A stretch of DNA of 16,118 nt. Source: CAZPMO01 sp964587515 (GTDB taxonomy: Bacteria; Pseudomonadota; Alphaproteobacteria; MPNO01). The stretch is from NCBI GenBank assembly GCA_964587515.1, contig CAZPMO010000111.1:1-16118 (forward strand), given 5' to 3'. Under the pieces are notes generated by a model. The model saw nothing but the letters and a program-made list of their open reading frames with translations, did not search any database and was not told where the DNA came from. Of the stretch, positions 6,291 to 13,850 are shown one piece after another (the stretch's first letter is position 1; each line of letters opens with the position of its first letter). The position numbers were made by a program, and so were the translations under genes.

Positions 6291-7949
6291 ATGGCTGGGG
6301 AATCGGCGGCATACGACTATCGCATGACGGTCGAAAAGGACGTCTATGTCACCATGCGCGACGGGGTGCGGATTGCGTGTTGCATCTATCGTCCCGACGC
6401 CGAAGGCGCGTTTCCCGCTTTGTTCGCGGCGTCGCCCTATCAGTATGAATATGACGACGTGCCGGCGTACTCGATCTTTCCGTGGCGCGAGACCGGGCCG
6501 GTGGAATGGTATGTGGGCCAGGGCTACGCCTATGTGCACATGGACGTGCGCGGCTCGGGCCGGTCCGAGGGCGATTTCGGGTTCATGGGTAGGATCGAGC
6601 AGGAGGATTACTGCGAGGTCATCGCATGGACCGCCGAGCAGCCCTGGTGCGACGGCAATATCGGCGGCATGGGGCAGTCCTATTACGCCATGGCGCAGTG
6701 GTTCATGGCGGCCATGAACCCGCCGGCGCTGAAATGCATCATCCCCTATGACGGGCTGGTCGATCACTATCGCGGCTCGGTCTATCACGGCGGCATTTTC
6801 TGCAGCTACCGGACCATGTGGTATATCGGGCTGCTGGCCAACAACCAGCACCGGCCCGCCAACGCGCCGACGCGGCCGCGCATGGAGTGCGACCTGGTCG
6901 GCGATATCGTGGCGCACCCCACCTATGACGATTTCTGGCGGGAACGCTCGGCCTACGAGGTGCTGAAGGACATCAAGATCCCGGTGCTGTCGATCGGCCA
7001 CTGGGGCAAGATGGGGCTGCATCTGCGCGGCAACGTGCTGGGCTTCGAGGAGCTGGAAGCGCCGAAGAAGCTGGTGGTGACCGGCGCGAAAAGCGTGCAC
7101 GAGGCGCATCACTGGTTCGATTCCATCGATTTCCACGAAAAGGAGCTGCTGCCGTTCTACGATTATCATCTGAAGGGCATCGACAACGGCACCATGGACG
7201 AGAAGCCGGTGCGCATCTTCGTGCGCGGCGACGAGGAATATCGCACCGAAGACCATTGGCCGCTGGCGCGCGCCGAATATGAACCCTGGTATCTGCGCAA
7301 GGGGCCGTCGGAAAGCGTGACCTCGCTGAACGACGGCGGGCTGTCGGCGGAAGCACCCACCGACAATGAAGGCGCGACCAGCTACGACTACCCGGACGAA
7401 GGCTGGCGCATGGGCGTGATCGGCATGGGGCCGGACGGCAAGCCCGACCCGGTGCGGCGCGTGCTCACTTTCACCTCCGCGCCGCTCGCCGACGACATGG
7501 AGGTCACCGGGCCGATCATTCTGGAACTGCGCGCCTCGTCCGACCAAACCGACACGCGGTTCATCGTGAAGCTGTCCGACCAGCTTCCGCAGGATGCCAC
7601 GATGCAGGATCGCCAGCCCGATTACACGATCGTCTCCAAGGGCTGGCTGCAGGCGTCCCATCGCGAGAAGGACCCGGAACGCTCCACCGATCTGCGGCCG
7701 TTCTACAAGCACGATCTGGCCGAGCCCATCGAGCCCGGCAAGATCTATCAGTACGATATCGAGGTGCTGCCGTGCTCCTATGTTTTCAAGCGGGGCCACC
7801 GCATCCGCCTCGAGATCGCCAACGGCGATTCCGGGCTGACCGACGCGGTGTTCCAGCACCCCTACCACCCCTCGCAGGTGGGCTCCGACACCATCTGGCA
7901 CGACCCGACGAATCCGTCGCGGATTCTGCTGCCGGTCGTGCCGCGATGA
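6291..7949 (+). CDS. CocE/NonD-family (X-Pro dipeptidyl-peptidase S15-like) hydrolase
   Basis: The protein has 552 residues, the expected length for CocE/NonD serine hydrolases, which cleave esters or amides. The N-terminal part is an alpha/beta-hydrolase with VYVTMRDGVRI (18-28), HMDVRGSGRSEG (83-94) and the nucleophile elbow G-Q-S-Y with Ser130. A candidate catalytic His lies in SVHEAHHW (268-275). The C-terminal part (from about 385) is the jelly-roll domain usual for the family. At the place of the usual GWYD Asp I read HWGK (237-240), so the acid residue is absent or elsewhere. The start at 6291 has a very strong AGGGGAGGGG 5-14 bases upstream; the in-frame codons back to 6090 run through AT-rich, unlike sequence and are excluded. 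There is no signal peptide. The LVIVD gene follows after 28 bases. Confidence 0.88.
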   Translation: MAGESAAYDYRMTVEKDVYVTMRDGVRIACCIYRPDAEGAFPALFAASPYQYEYDDVPAYSIFPWRETGPVEWYVGQGYAYVHMDVRGSGRSEGDFGFMGRIEQEDYCEVIAWTAEQPWCDGNIGGMGQSYYAMAQWFMAAMNPPALKCIIPYDGLVDHYRGSVYHGGIFCSYRTMWYIGLLANNQHRPANAPTRPRMECDLVGDIVAHPTYDDFWRERSAYEVLKDIKIPVLSIGHWGKMGLHLRGNVLGFEELEAPKKLVVTGAKSVHEAHHWFDSIDFHEKELLPFYDYHLKGIDNGTMDEKPVRIFVRGDEEYRTEDHWPLARAEYEPWYLRKGPSESVTSLNDGGLSAEAPTDNEGATSYDYPDEGWRMGVIGMGPDGKPDPVRRVLTFTSAPLADDMEVTGPIILELRASSDQTDTRFIVKLSDQLPQDATMQDRQPDYTIVSKGWLQASHREKDPERSTDLRPFYKHDLAEPIEPGKIYQYDIEVLPCSYVFKRGHRIRLEIANGDSGLTDAVFQHPYHPSQVGSDTIWHDPTNPSRILLPVVPR

Positions 7950-7977
7950 ACGAACAAATACGAAAAGGGAGGAACAA

Positions 7978-9114
7978 ATGAGCGAAGCACAAGGCCTGAA
8001 GCTGGTCGGCTATTTCGATTGTCCCGGCGGCGGCCAGGTGGTGGTCGACGGCACCACCGCCTATGTCGCCCATATCAAGGGGCCGGAAGCGACCTCGGTG
8101 ATCGACGTCAGCGATCCGTCGAAGCCCAGAATGACCGAGCATTTCGAACTGCCGTGGAAGGAAGGCGTCCATTCGCACAAGGTGCGGGTAAAGGACGGGC
8201 TGATGATCATCAATGTGGAGTCCACGGCCCACACCGGGCCGGTGCCCGACGATTAAGTGGGCGGGCTCAATATCTACGACGCCTCGGACCCGCTGCATCC
8301 CAAGCTGATCAACAAGTGGGAATGCGCCGATCGCGGCATCCACCGCTATACCTTCGACGGGCGCTACGCCTATCTGTCGCCCTGCATGGAAGGCTATCGC
8401 CAGAACATCATGCTGATCCTCGACCTCAACGATCCCATGAAGCCGGAAGAGGTCGGGCGCTGGTGGTTCCCGGGCCAGTGGGAGGCCGGCGGCGAGGAGC
8501 CGACCTGGCCGGAAAGCAACTCCATCGTGCCGCGCTGCCACCACCCGATCCGCATGGGCGACCGGCTCTATGTCAGCTATTGGCACGGCGGCTGGGTGAT
8601 CCTCGACATCTCCGACATGTCGAAGCCGAAATATGTTTCCGGCATGGATTGGAGCCCGCCCTTCGCCTATCCGGCGCATACCTGTCTGCCGATCCCGTTC
8701 GACGTGGAAGGCCGCAAGCTGATGCTGGTGACCGACGAGGACGCGCTGCCCAAGTGGGACGACGCGCCGGGCTCGCTGCTATGGCTGGTCGACATCACCG
8801 AGGAAACCAACCCGGTGCCGTTCTCCACCTGGCGGGTGAAGGGGCTCGACGGCGGTCCGGTGAAGATGCATGCGACCTGTCATCAGCCGGCCGAGGACGT
8901 GAAGGGCGCCGAGATTCCGGTGGCCTATTTCGAGCACGGGCTGCGGATGATCGACATCTCCGATCCGCACCGCATCGAGGAGGTCGCCTATTACCTGCCC
9001 GACCCGCACCCCAACGGCAACCGCGTGCAAAGCAATGATTGCTGCTGGGACGACCGCGGCCTGATCTACGTGATCGACCGCATCGGCGGCATGAGCATCC
9101 TGGAACGGACTTAG
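7978..9114 (+). pseudogene. LVIVD-repeat beta-propeller protein interrupted by one in-frame TAA
   Basis: Two open stretches, 7978-8253 (92 residues) and 8257-9114, lie in the same frame and are separated only by TAA at 8254-8256. Together they give one protein of about 378 positions. It has LVIVD-type propeller strands: SVIDVSDPSKP, LNIYDASDPLHP, LILDLNDPMKP, VILDISDMSKP, LWLVDITEETNP, LRMIDISDPHR and a final GMSILER. The stop falls between blade 1 and blade 2. The native start has a strong GGGAGGAAC upstream. A GTG immediately follows the TAA (TAAGTG), so re-initiation is conceivable, but no separate ribosome site is visible. It may be a fresh pseudogene, a sequencing error, or a gene read through. 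It is probably co-transcribed with the CocE-like gene. The biochemical role of these propellers is unknown. Confidence 0.8.
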
Positions 9115-9130
9115 GCGTACGCAAATTAAT

Positions 9131-9233
9131 GTAGGGGCGGGTTTCAAACCCGCCCAAAGCCGAACGATCAGGCTGAATTTCGATTATTTCGCGTGATGCA
9201 ACGGCGGCGGGCGGGTTTCAAACCCGCCCCTAC
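9131..9233. repeat. Paired GTAGGGGCGGGTTTCAAA palindromes, inverted to each other
   Basis: Copy 1 (9131-9155) and copy 2 (9209-9233) each fold into a 10-bp GC-rich hairpin, GGGCGGGTTT/AAACCCGCCC. They are also inverted relative to each other (24 of 25 bases complementary), so the whole block can form one long stem. It lies between the convergent LVIVD and MDR genes and may end transcription from both sides, though no U-tract is present. The GTAGGGGCGGGT core is a widespread intergenic repeat (from memory). Confidence 0.75.
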
Positions 9234-9253
9234 AATTCGGCCATGTGGTTCCC

Positions 9254-9281
9254 GTAGGGGCGGGTCCCCGACCCGCCCGCG
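9254..9281. repeat. Third, diverged GTAGGGGCGGGT palindrome
   Basis: GTAGGGGCGGGTCCCCGACCC and the following bases form an 8-bp stem (9258-9265 with 9271-9278) around a CCCCG loop. The outer half is identical to the two copies just upstream, but the centre is CCCCGA instead of TTCAAA. It ends directly against the stop codon of the MDR gene on the minus strand. Confidence 0.7.
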
Positions 9282-9282
9282 C

Positions 9283-10347
9283 CTAAACCGTCGGCTGGTC
9301 GGCCGACAGGGTCGGGTCGAGCACCAATTTGCCGTTGGTCTCGCGGCGTTCCATCAGCCCGTGCGCGATGCCGGCTTCGTGCAGCGGCATGATGCGGTCG
9401 ATCTTCGCCGTGCGGATGGCGCCGGCGCGGGTCTGTTCCGTCGTCCACTCGATGTCGGCGTTATCGCAGCCCGGGCTGCCGATGACCTTGATGCGCCGGA
9501 GGTACAGGCGGCTGATGTCGAGCGGCACCGTGCCGCCGCCATGGGCACCCGCGGTCACCAGCCGGCCGCGCAAGGCCAGGCTGTTGAAGGCGCCGGGCCA
9601 TAGATCGGGATCGCCGATATTTTCGGCCACCACGTCGACGCCGCGCCCGTCGGTGATCTTCATGACCTCCTCGGCGAGGTTCTGGGCGCGGTAATTGACG
9701 CCGTGATCGGCGCCGAAGGCGAGGCCGGTTCCGACGCGCTCGTCGGTGCCCGCCGCCGCGATCACGGTCGCGCCCATCAGCTTCGCGACCTGGATCGCGC
9801 TGGAGCCGAGACCGCCGGCGCCGCCCATCACCAGTATCCATTCGCCCGCCCGCAGTTCGGCGCGGGTCGCCAGCATGTGCCGCGCGGTCGGGAAATGGCG
9901 CGCGATCACGGTGGCGGACGCGAAATCGAGATCGTCGGGGATGGGATAGACGGCCCGTTGCGGCACCATCACCTGCTCGGCGTAGCCGCCCCAGCGATTG
10001 ACGCCCAGGCTCGAGCCGCCGGTGCATTCCGATTGCCGGTCCATGCGGCAGGACTCGCACGCGCCGCAGCGGATGCCCGCCTGCACGGAGACGCGATCGC
10101 CCGTCTTCACCCGGTCCACACCGGGCCCGACCGCAACGACGACGCCGGACGGATCGACGCCCAGAATATGGGGCAGCGGCGTGCCGCGCGCGTATTTGCC
10201 CGAACGCACCATGACGTCGAGGGTGAAGTTCACCGAGACCGCGTGGACCGCGACCACCACGTCGTCGCCGGCGGGCTCCAGGTCGGGAATTTCCTCGAGC
10301 CGCATCACCTCGGCGCCGCCGAATTCGCGGATCATCAATGCCTTCAT
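9283..10347 (-). CDS. Zinc-motif MDR oxidoreductase (alcohol dehydrogenase/quinone reductase-like)
   Basis: This 354-residue medium-chain dehydrogenase/reductase has the N-terminal GroES-like domain and a Rossmann domain with GGAGGLGSSA (175-184). The structural zinc motif is complete: Cys94, Cys97, Cys100 and Cys108. The catalytic zinc ligands are missing; Asn40 replaces the first Cys and GVDPSG replaces the GHE motif. It therefore resembles zinc-independent quinone or enoyl reductases that kept the structural zinc, and NAD(P)H-dependent reduction of an alpha,beta-unsaturated or carbonyl compound is the likely chemistry. The ATG at 10347 has GGGAGCGAAGG upstream. It is the last gene of the minus-strand run, 42 bases after the MetE-like gene. 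The substrate is unknown; an enoyl-CoA or ketone in aromatic catabolism would fit the neighbours. Confidence 0.88.
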   Translation of the reverse strand: MKALMIREFGGAEVMRLEEIPDLEPAGDDVVVAVHAVSVNFTLDVMVRSGKYARGTPLPHILGVDPSGVVVAVGPGVDRVKTGDRVSVQAGIRCGACESCRMDRQSECTGGSSLGVNRWGGYAEQVMVPQRAVYPIPDDLDFASATVIARHFPTARHMLATRAELRAGEWILVMGGAGGLGSSAIQVAKLMGATVIAAAGTDERVGTGLAFGADHGVNYRAQNLAEEVMKITDGRGVDVVAENIGDPDLWPGAFNSLALRGRLVTAGAHGGGTVPLDISRLYLRRIKVIGSPGCDNADIEWTTEQTRAGAIRTAKIDRIMPLHEAGIAHGLMERRETNGKLVLDPTLSADQPTV

Positions 10348-10389
10348 CTGGACCTTCGCTCCCGCCGAATATGTGTTGAGTTTAGAGGA

Positions 10390-11433
10390 CTATCCGCCGA
10401 GTTCGGCGCGCACGATGGCGGCGCCCTCGACCATGGCTTTCAGTTTGCCGAAGGCGGTGTCGCGCGACAGATATTTCATGCCGCAATCAGGCGCGACGAT
10501 CAGGCGTTCGGCGTTCATATGGGCAAGCGCGGCGCGAATGCGCTGGGCCACCGTCTCCGGCGTCTCGATCGCCCCATCGCTCATGCTGATCACGCCGACC
10601 ATCACTTTTTTCGAAGGCTGTCCTTCCAGCGAGGCCGGATCGAGCCCCGGTTCCGCGGCCTCGATCGAAACCTGATCGGCAACCGCGCGGTCGAGTTCCG
10701 GCAGGAATGAATAACCGCTCGGTTTGTCGTGGACCACGGCCGCATAGCCGAAGCACAGATGGATCGCCGTTTTGCCGGCCGCGCCCTCCAGCGCTCGCGC
10801 GATCACCGGCAGCGCGAACGCCTTGGCCTTTTCATGGCGCGACTGCATCCAGGGCTCGTCGAGCTGCACGATGTCGGCGCCGGCCGCGAACAGCTCGCGC
10901 ACCTCGACGTTGACCGCTTCGGCATAGGCCATCGCGAGGCTTTCCTCGTCCGGGTAAAACTCGTTCTGGGCCTGCTGGCTCATGGTGAACGGGCCGGGGA
11001 TCGTGATCTTGATCATGCGGTCGCTGTTGGCGCGCAGGAATTTTACGTCACCGACCTGGATCGGCCGGGTTCTCTCGATCGGGCCGGTGACGCGCGGCAC
11101 CGACGTCGGCTTGCCGGTGCGGCCCATCACGCTGCCCGGATTGTCCACATCGACGCCGCCCAGCGCCGTGGCGAAGTGATTGGAATAGCTTTCGCGGCGG
11201 ATCTCGCCGTCGGTGATGATATCGACCCCGGCGCGCTCCATGTCGCGGATCGCCAGCAGCGTCGCGTCGTCCTGCGCTTCGCCCAGAACCGACTCTTCGA
11301 CGCGCCACAGATCGCGGGCCCGGACACGCGGCGGCATGCGGGCCCCCAGCTTCTCCCTGTCGATCAGCCAGTCGGGCTGGGGATAGCTGTCGACCACGGT
11401 GGTGGGCAGCAAATGCGCCGGGTTGCTTGCCAA
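10390..11433 (-). CDS. Stand-alone MetE-core (cobalamin-independent methionine-synthase-like) methyltransferase
   Basis: The protein has 347 residues, matching the C-terminal catalytic barrel of MetE without its N-terminal domain. The zinc-thiolate centre is visible: His225 and Cys227 in IHLCFGY, a nearby Glu (about 258, SIEAAEP), and Cys317 in APDCGMKYL. Also typical are DIITDGEIRRESY (71-83), GPFTMS and LDEPWMQ (191-197). It would transfer a methyl group to or from a thiol; whether the acceptor is homocysteine is not shown. The start is TTG at 11433, supported by GGAGAG just upstream. The preceding gene's TAG stop runs directly into that ribosome site (TAGGAGAG), so the two genes are probably translationally coupled. 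Core-MetE proteins occur in many catabolic clusters, sometimes with demethylation; that role is only suggested here. Confidence 0.86.
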   Translation of the reverse strand: MASNPAHLLPTTVVDSYPQPDWLIDREKLGARMPPRVRARDLWRVEESVLGEAQDDATLLAIRDMERAGVDIITDGEIRRESYSNHFATALGGVDVDNPGSVMGRTGKPTSVPRVTGPIERTRPIQVGDVKFLRANSDRMIKITIPGPFTMSQQAQNEFYPDEESLAMAYAEAVNVEVRELFAAGADIVQLDEPWMQSRHEKAKAFALPVIARALEGAAGKTAIHLCFGYAAVVHDKPSGYSFLPELDRAVADQVSIEAAEPGLDPASLEGQPSKKVMVGVISMSDGAIETPETVAQRIRAALAHMNAERLIVAPDCGMKYLSRDTAFGKLKAMVEGAAIVRAELGG

Positions 11434-11442
11434 GCCGCTCTC

Positions 11443-12411
11443 CTAATGCGCGCGCGGCTGTTTCATGAAATCGGCGCGATTGGCGGTTTCCACCGAGACG
11501 GTGTTCATTTCATTGTCGCGCATCACGCCAATTTCGACGGTCACGCCGGCCGCGCCGCTGCTCCAGATCTTGCGATAGAGATCGGCGAGGCCCGAAACCT
11601 GGCGGCCGTTTACCGCCAACACCACGTCGCCCGCCTCGATGCCGCCGCGTTCCGCCGGCCCGTCCTGCGTGATCGACGTGATCAGCACCCGTCCCAGGGC
11701 TTCCATGCTGTATATGCCGAGCCAGGGTCGCGGCGGGGTGTTGCGGCCGCCATATTGCAGCAGCTCGTCAATCGACTCCTTCAGCAGATCGATGGGCACG
11801 AACATGTTTCCGGCCTTGGCCTCGTCGCCCGGCGCGGCGTCCTGGACGAACAGCGAACCGACGCCAACCAGGCGTCCCTGATGGTCCAGCAGCGCGCCGC
11901 CCCCCCAATAGCCGGCGAACTCGCGCTTGGATTCCACATGGCCGTCGATGGCGTTGGCCGCGCCGCCGCGCGCGCCGACCACCAGCGTGTCGTCCTCGAT
12001 CACGTCCACCGAGGAACCGAGTTCCAGCGGCTTCACGTCGAGCGACGCACTGGCCCGCAGCAGACCGAACCCCGTCTCGTAATCATAGGCGACCACATGG
12101 GCTTCGACCGCGGGACCATGATCGCCGCCGATGATCACCGTCTCCGCCTCGGTAACCAGATAGCCGATGGTCACCGCCAGCCCGTCTTCGCCGATCAGCA
12201 CCGCGTTGCCTTCGCGCTCCGTGCCGAGATAGGACGACGAAAAGGCGTCTTCCGGGGCCCGTGAATTCAACGGCACAACCGCCCGCAGGGCCTCGTCGAG
12301 ATCGTATGAAAGCTTCGTCGGGTCGGGTCGCGTCGCGGCCGCGAACATGGGATCGACGACATGCGCCAGACCATGGGGCCGGTGGCCGTTGGCTTCTTCG
12401 ATACCGCTCAT
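11443..12411 (-). CDS. HtrA-like PDZ protein without a visible catalytic triad (pseudoprotease)
   Basis: This is a 322-residue protein with a trypsin-like (S1C/HtrA) double barrel (about 60-215) and one PDZ domain (about 228-305, PRPWLGI ... GPAERGGIEAGDVVLAVNG). Aligned by eye to HtrA, the His of TNxHVV is Tyr84 (TIGYLV), the Asp of DxxTDLALL is Gly114 (YETGFGLL), and the Ser of GNSGGAL is Gly170 (WGGGALLD). All three catalytic residues therefore appear lost. No signal peptide is evident; the N-terminus is polar. I recall similar TIGYLV-type proteins in alphaproteobacteria, so the loss may be family-wide. AGGAC lies ahead of the ATG at 12411. It is 73 bases after the ligase and 9 bases before the MetE-like gene. 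A peptide-binding or scaffold role is inferred. Confidence 0.8.
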   Translation of the reverse strand: MSGIEEANGHRPHGLAHVVDPMFAAATRPDPTKLSYDLDEALRAVVPLNSRAPEDAFSSSYLGTEREGNAVLIGEDGLAVTIGYLVTEAETVIIGGDHGPAVEAHVVAYDYETGFGLLRASASLDVKPLELGSSVDVIEDDTLVVGARGGAANAIDGHVESKREFAGYWGGGALLDHQGRLVGVGSLFVQDAAPGDEAKAGNMFVPIDLLKESIDELLQYGGRNTPPRPWLGIYSMEALGRVLITSITQDGPAERGGIEAGDVVLAVNGRQVSGLADLYRKIWSSGAAGVTVEIGVMRDNEMNTVSVETANRADFMKQPRAH

Positions 12412-12484
12412 TGGGTGTCCTAAATTCTACTGCGCGCAGGGGGGGGTGTGAACTCGCCGAGCCTATCACCGGCCCCGGCGGGTC

Positions 12485-13768
12485 TCAACTGCGCTCGTCG
12501 ACGAAACGCGGCGCCTTGATGCTGGATTCGAAGGCGCGCGCCAGCGTACCGGTTTCCAGCACCTCGATTTTGGGCGACACCTCGAAGGTCTGCTTCACCG
12601 CGTCCGAGACGCGGTCGGCGATCGCCGCGCCGTCGCCGCCGCGCGCCACCTCGATGCGCACCGTCAAGGTTTCCAGCGCGTCGTCGCCGGTATTCAGCAC
12701 GCCCTGGAAATCGTTGACCTCGGGGTTGCGGAACATGAAGTCCTCGAACTCGGAATGGTTGACGTTGACGCCCCGGATCTTGAAGAACCCGGTGGTGCGC
12801 TGGGCGTGCTTGATCATGGGAAACAAATCGGCGAACCGCCCGTCGCTTTGTCCCCGCTCGGTATAGGTCACGATATCGCCCGAATTCCAGCGCAGCAGCG
12901 GCGTCGCATGGTTGGTCCACAGCGGCGTGACGCAGGTTTCGCCCGGCGGCAGCGGCTCGCCGGTGGCCTCGTCGATCACCTCGATGAAGAACATGTCGGT
13001 CCAGATGTGAATGCCGTCATGGGCCGCGCCCTCGGCGCCCATCAGCCCGGCCTCGCTCATCCCGAACACATCATAGATTTCCGCGTCCCAGGTTCGGCCG
13101 AGCTTTTCCCGCTTGGCGTCGGACAGCGTCTCGGCCGAGCAGATCACGATCCGCACCGACGATTGCGCGAGGTCGATGCCCTCGGCTTCGGCGACGTTCA
13201 CCAGATGCAGCGCGAAGCTCGACATGGCGATCAGCACGGTCGGCTTCAGGGTAAGGATCAGCTCGATCTGGGCCCGTGACGGCACCGCGTTGCCGGCGCC
13301 GACCCAGCTCATGCCGACGCCGAACTGGTGCGCGCTGCGCGCCCACACCTGGCCCGCCGGATGAATGCCGATGGGAAAGGAAATATGGACCAGATCGCCG
13401 GCGCCGATGCCGATCGCCGGGAACGACCGGCCCCACGACAACAGCCCGTAATCGACGTCTTCGAAAGTGCGGGGATAGAACACGGGCGTGCCCGTGGTGC
13501 CGCCGGAACGCCAGTATTCGGCGATGCGGTCGCCCGCCGCGACGCAGAAATTCTCCATGAACTCGGCGTGGCTGTATTGGCGCAGCGTCTCCTTGTCGAG
13601 CACGGGGATTTTTTGCCATTCCTCGGGATCGTCCAGTCGCTCGGCGTCGATGTGATCGAGCCTGCCGCGATACCACGGCGCGGTCCGCGCGCGTTCGAAG
13701 GCGATCCGCTTGCGCTCGCGCTGGATACGGTCGATCTGCTCCCGCGATTCCGGCATTGGCAACGGCAT
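12485..13768 (-). CDS. Phenylacetate-CoA ligase (PaaK) family adenylate-forming enzyme
   Basis: At 427 residues this matches PaaK-type acyl-CoA ligases. The phosphate-binding loop SGGTTGTP is at 88-95. The adenine/acyl motif FGMSEAG (235-241) and the WNSGDIVTYTERG region with Asp298 (294-306) are present. IRGVNV (331-336) precedes the C-terminal domain, and the C-terminal Lys419 (SSIKAPRF) is in place for adenylation. It would convert an aromatic or other carboxylic acid plus ATP and CoA into the acyl-CoA; the acid cannot be read from the sequence. The ATG at 13768 has GGGAAGGA 8 bases upstream. It is the first gene of the minus-strand run and is divergent from the FAD-OYE fusion, which acts on aryl-CoA in known relatives. 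This makes an aryl-CoA pathway the best guess. Confidence 0.88.
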   Translation of the reverse strand: MPLPMPESREQIDRIQRERKRIAFERARTAPWYRGRLDHIDAERLDDPEEWQKIPVLDKETLRQYSHAEFMENFCVAAGDRIAEYWRSGGTTGTPVFYPRTFEDVDYGLLSWGRSFPAIGIGAGDLVHISFPIGIHPAGQVWARSAHQFGVGMSWVGAGNAVPSRAQIELILTLKPTVLIAMSSFALHLVNVAEAEGIDLAQSSVRIVICSAETLSDAKREKLGRTWDAEIYDVFGMSEAGLMGAEGAAHDGIHIWTDMFFIEVIDEATGEPLPPGETCVTPLWTNHATPLLRWNSGDIVTYTERGQSDGRFADLFPMIKHAQRTTGFFKIRGVNVNHSEFEDFMFRNPEVNDFQGVLNTGDDALETLTVRIEVARGGDGAAIADRVSDAVKQTFEVSPKIEVLETGTLARAFESSIKAPRFVDERS

Positions 13769-13813
13769 GTCTTGTCCTTCCCGCGATTGATCCGGTTCAC
13801 GATCCTAGCCGGT

Positions 13814-13842
13814 TTGACCGCCCACCGCACCCGCACTAGGCT
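13814..13842 (+). promoter_or_regulatory. Possible promoter giving a near-leaderless FAD-OYE mRNA
   Basis: TTGACC (13814-13819) is 5 of 6 to TTGACA. It is followed after exactly 17 bases by TAGGCT (13837-13842), a weak -10 that keeps T, A and the final T. The expected start of transcription, 6-8 bases downstream, falls at about 13849-13851, which is the ATG itself. No Shine-Dalgarno sequence is visible before that ATG, so a leaderless transcript is consistent. The 82-base intergenic region is shared with the divergent ligase gene. Confidence 0.3.
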
Positions 13843-13850
13843 CGGTCGTT

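Noticed and set aside
6087..7901. A 604-codon minus-strand open frame antisense to the CocE-like gene
   Set aside because: No family motifs, composition typical of a shadow frame, and it conflicts with a well-supported hydrolase on the plus strand.
8254..8256. TAA reassigned as a sense codon in this organism
   Set aside because: The other intact genes contain no in-frame TAA, and their use of TGA/TAG stops is a small sample; one nonsense change or error is simpler.
10729..12264. A 511-codon plus-strand open frame
   Set aside because: It lies opposite the MetE-like and HtrA-like genes and shows no coherent domain; shadow frame.
12412..12484. Terminator between the ligase and the HtrA-like gene
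   Set aside because: Only a short GC-rich CCGGCCCCGGCGG stretch is present, with no convincing stem-loop or U-tract, so I do not split the operon there.
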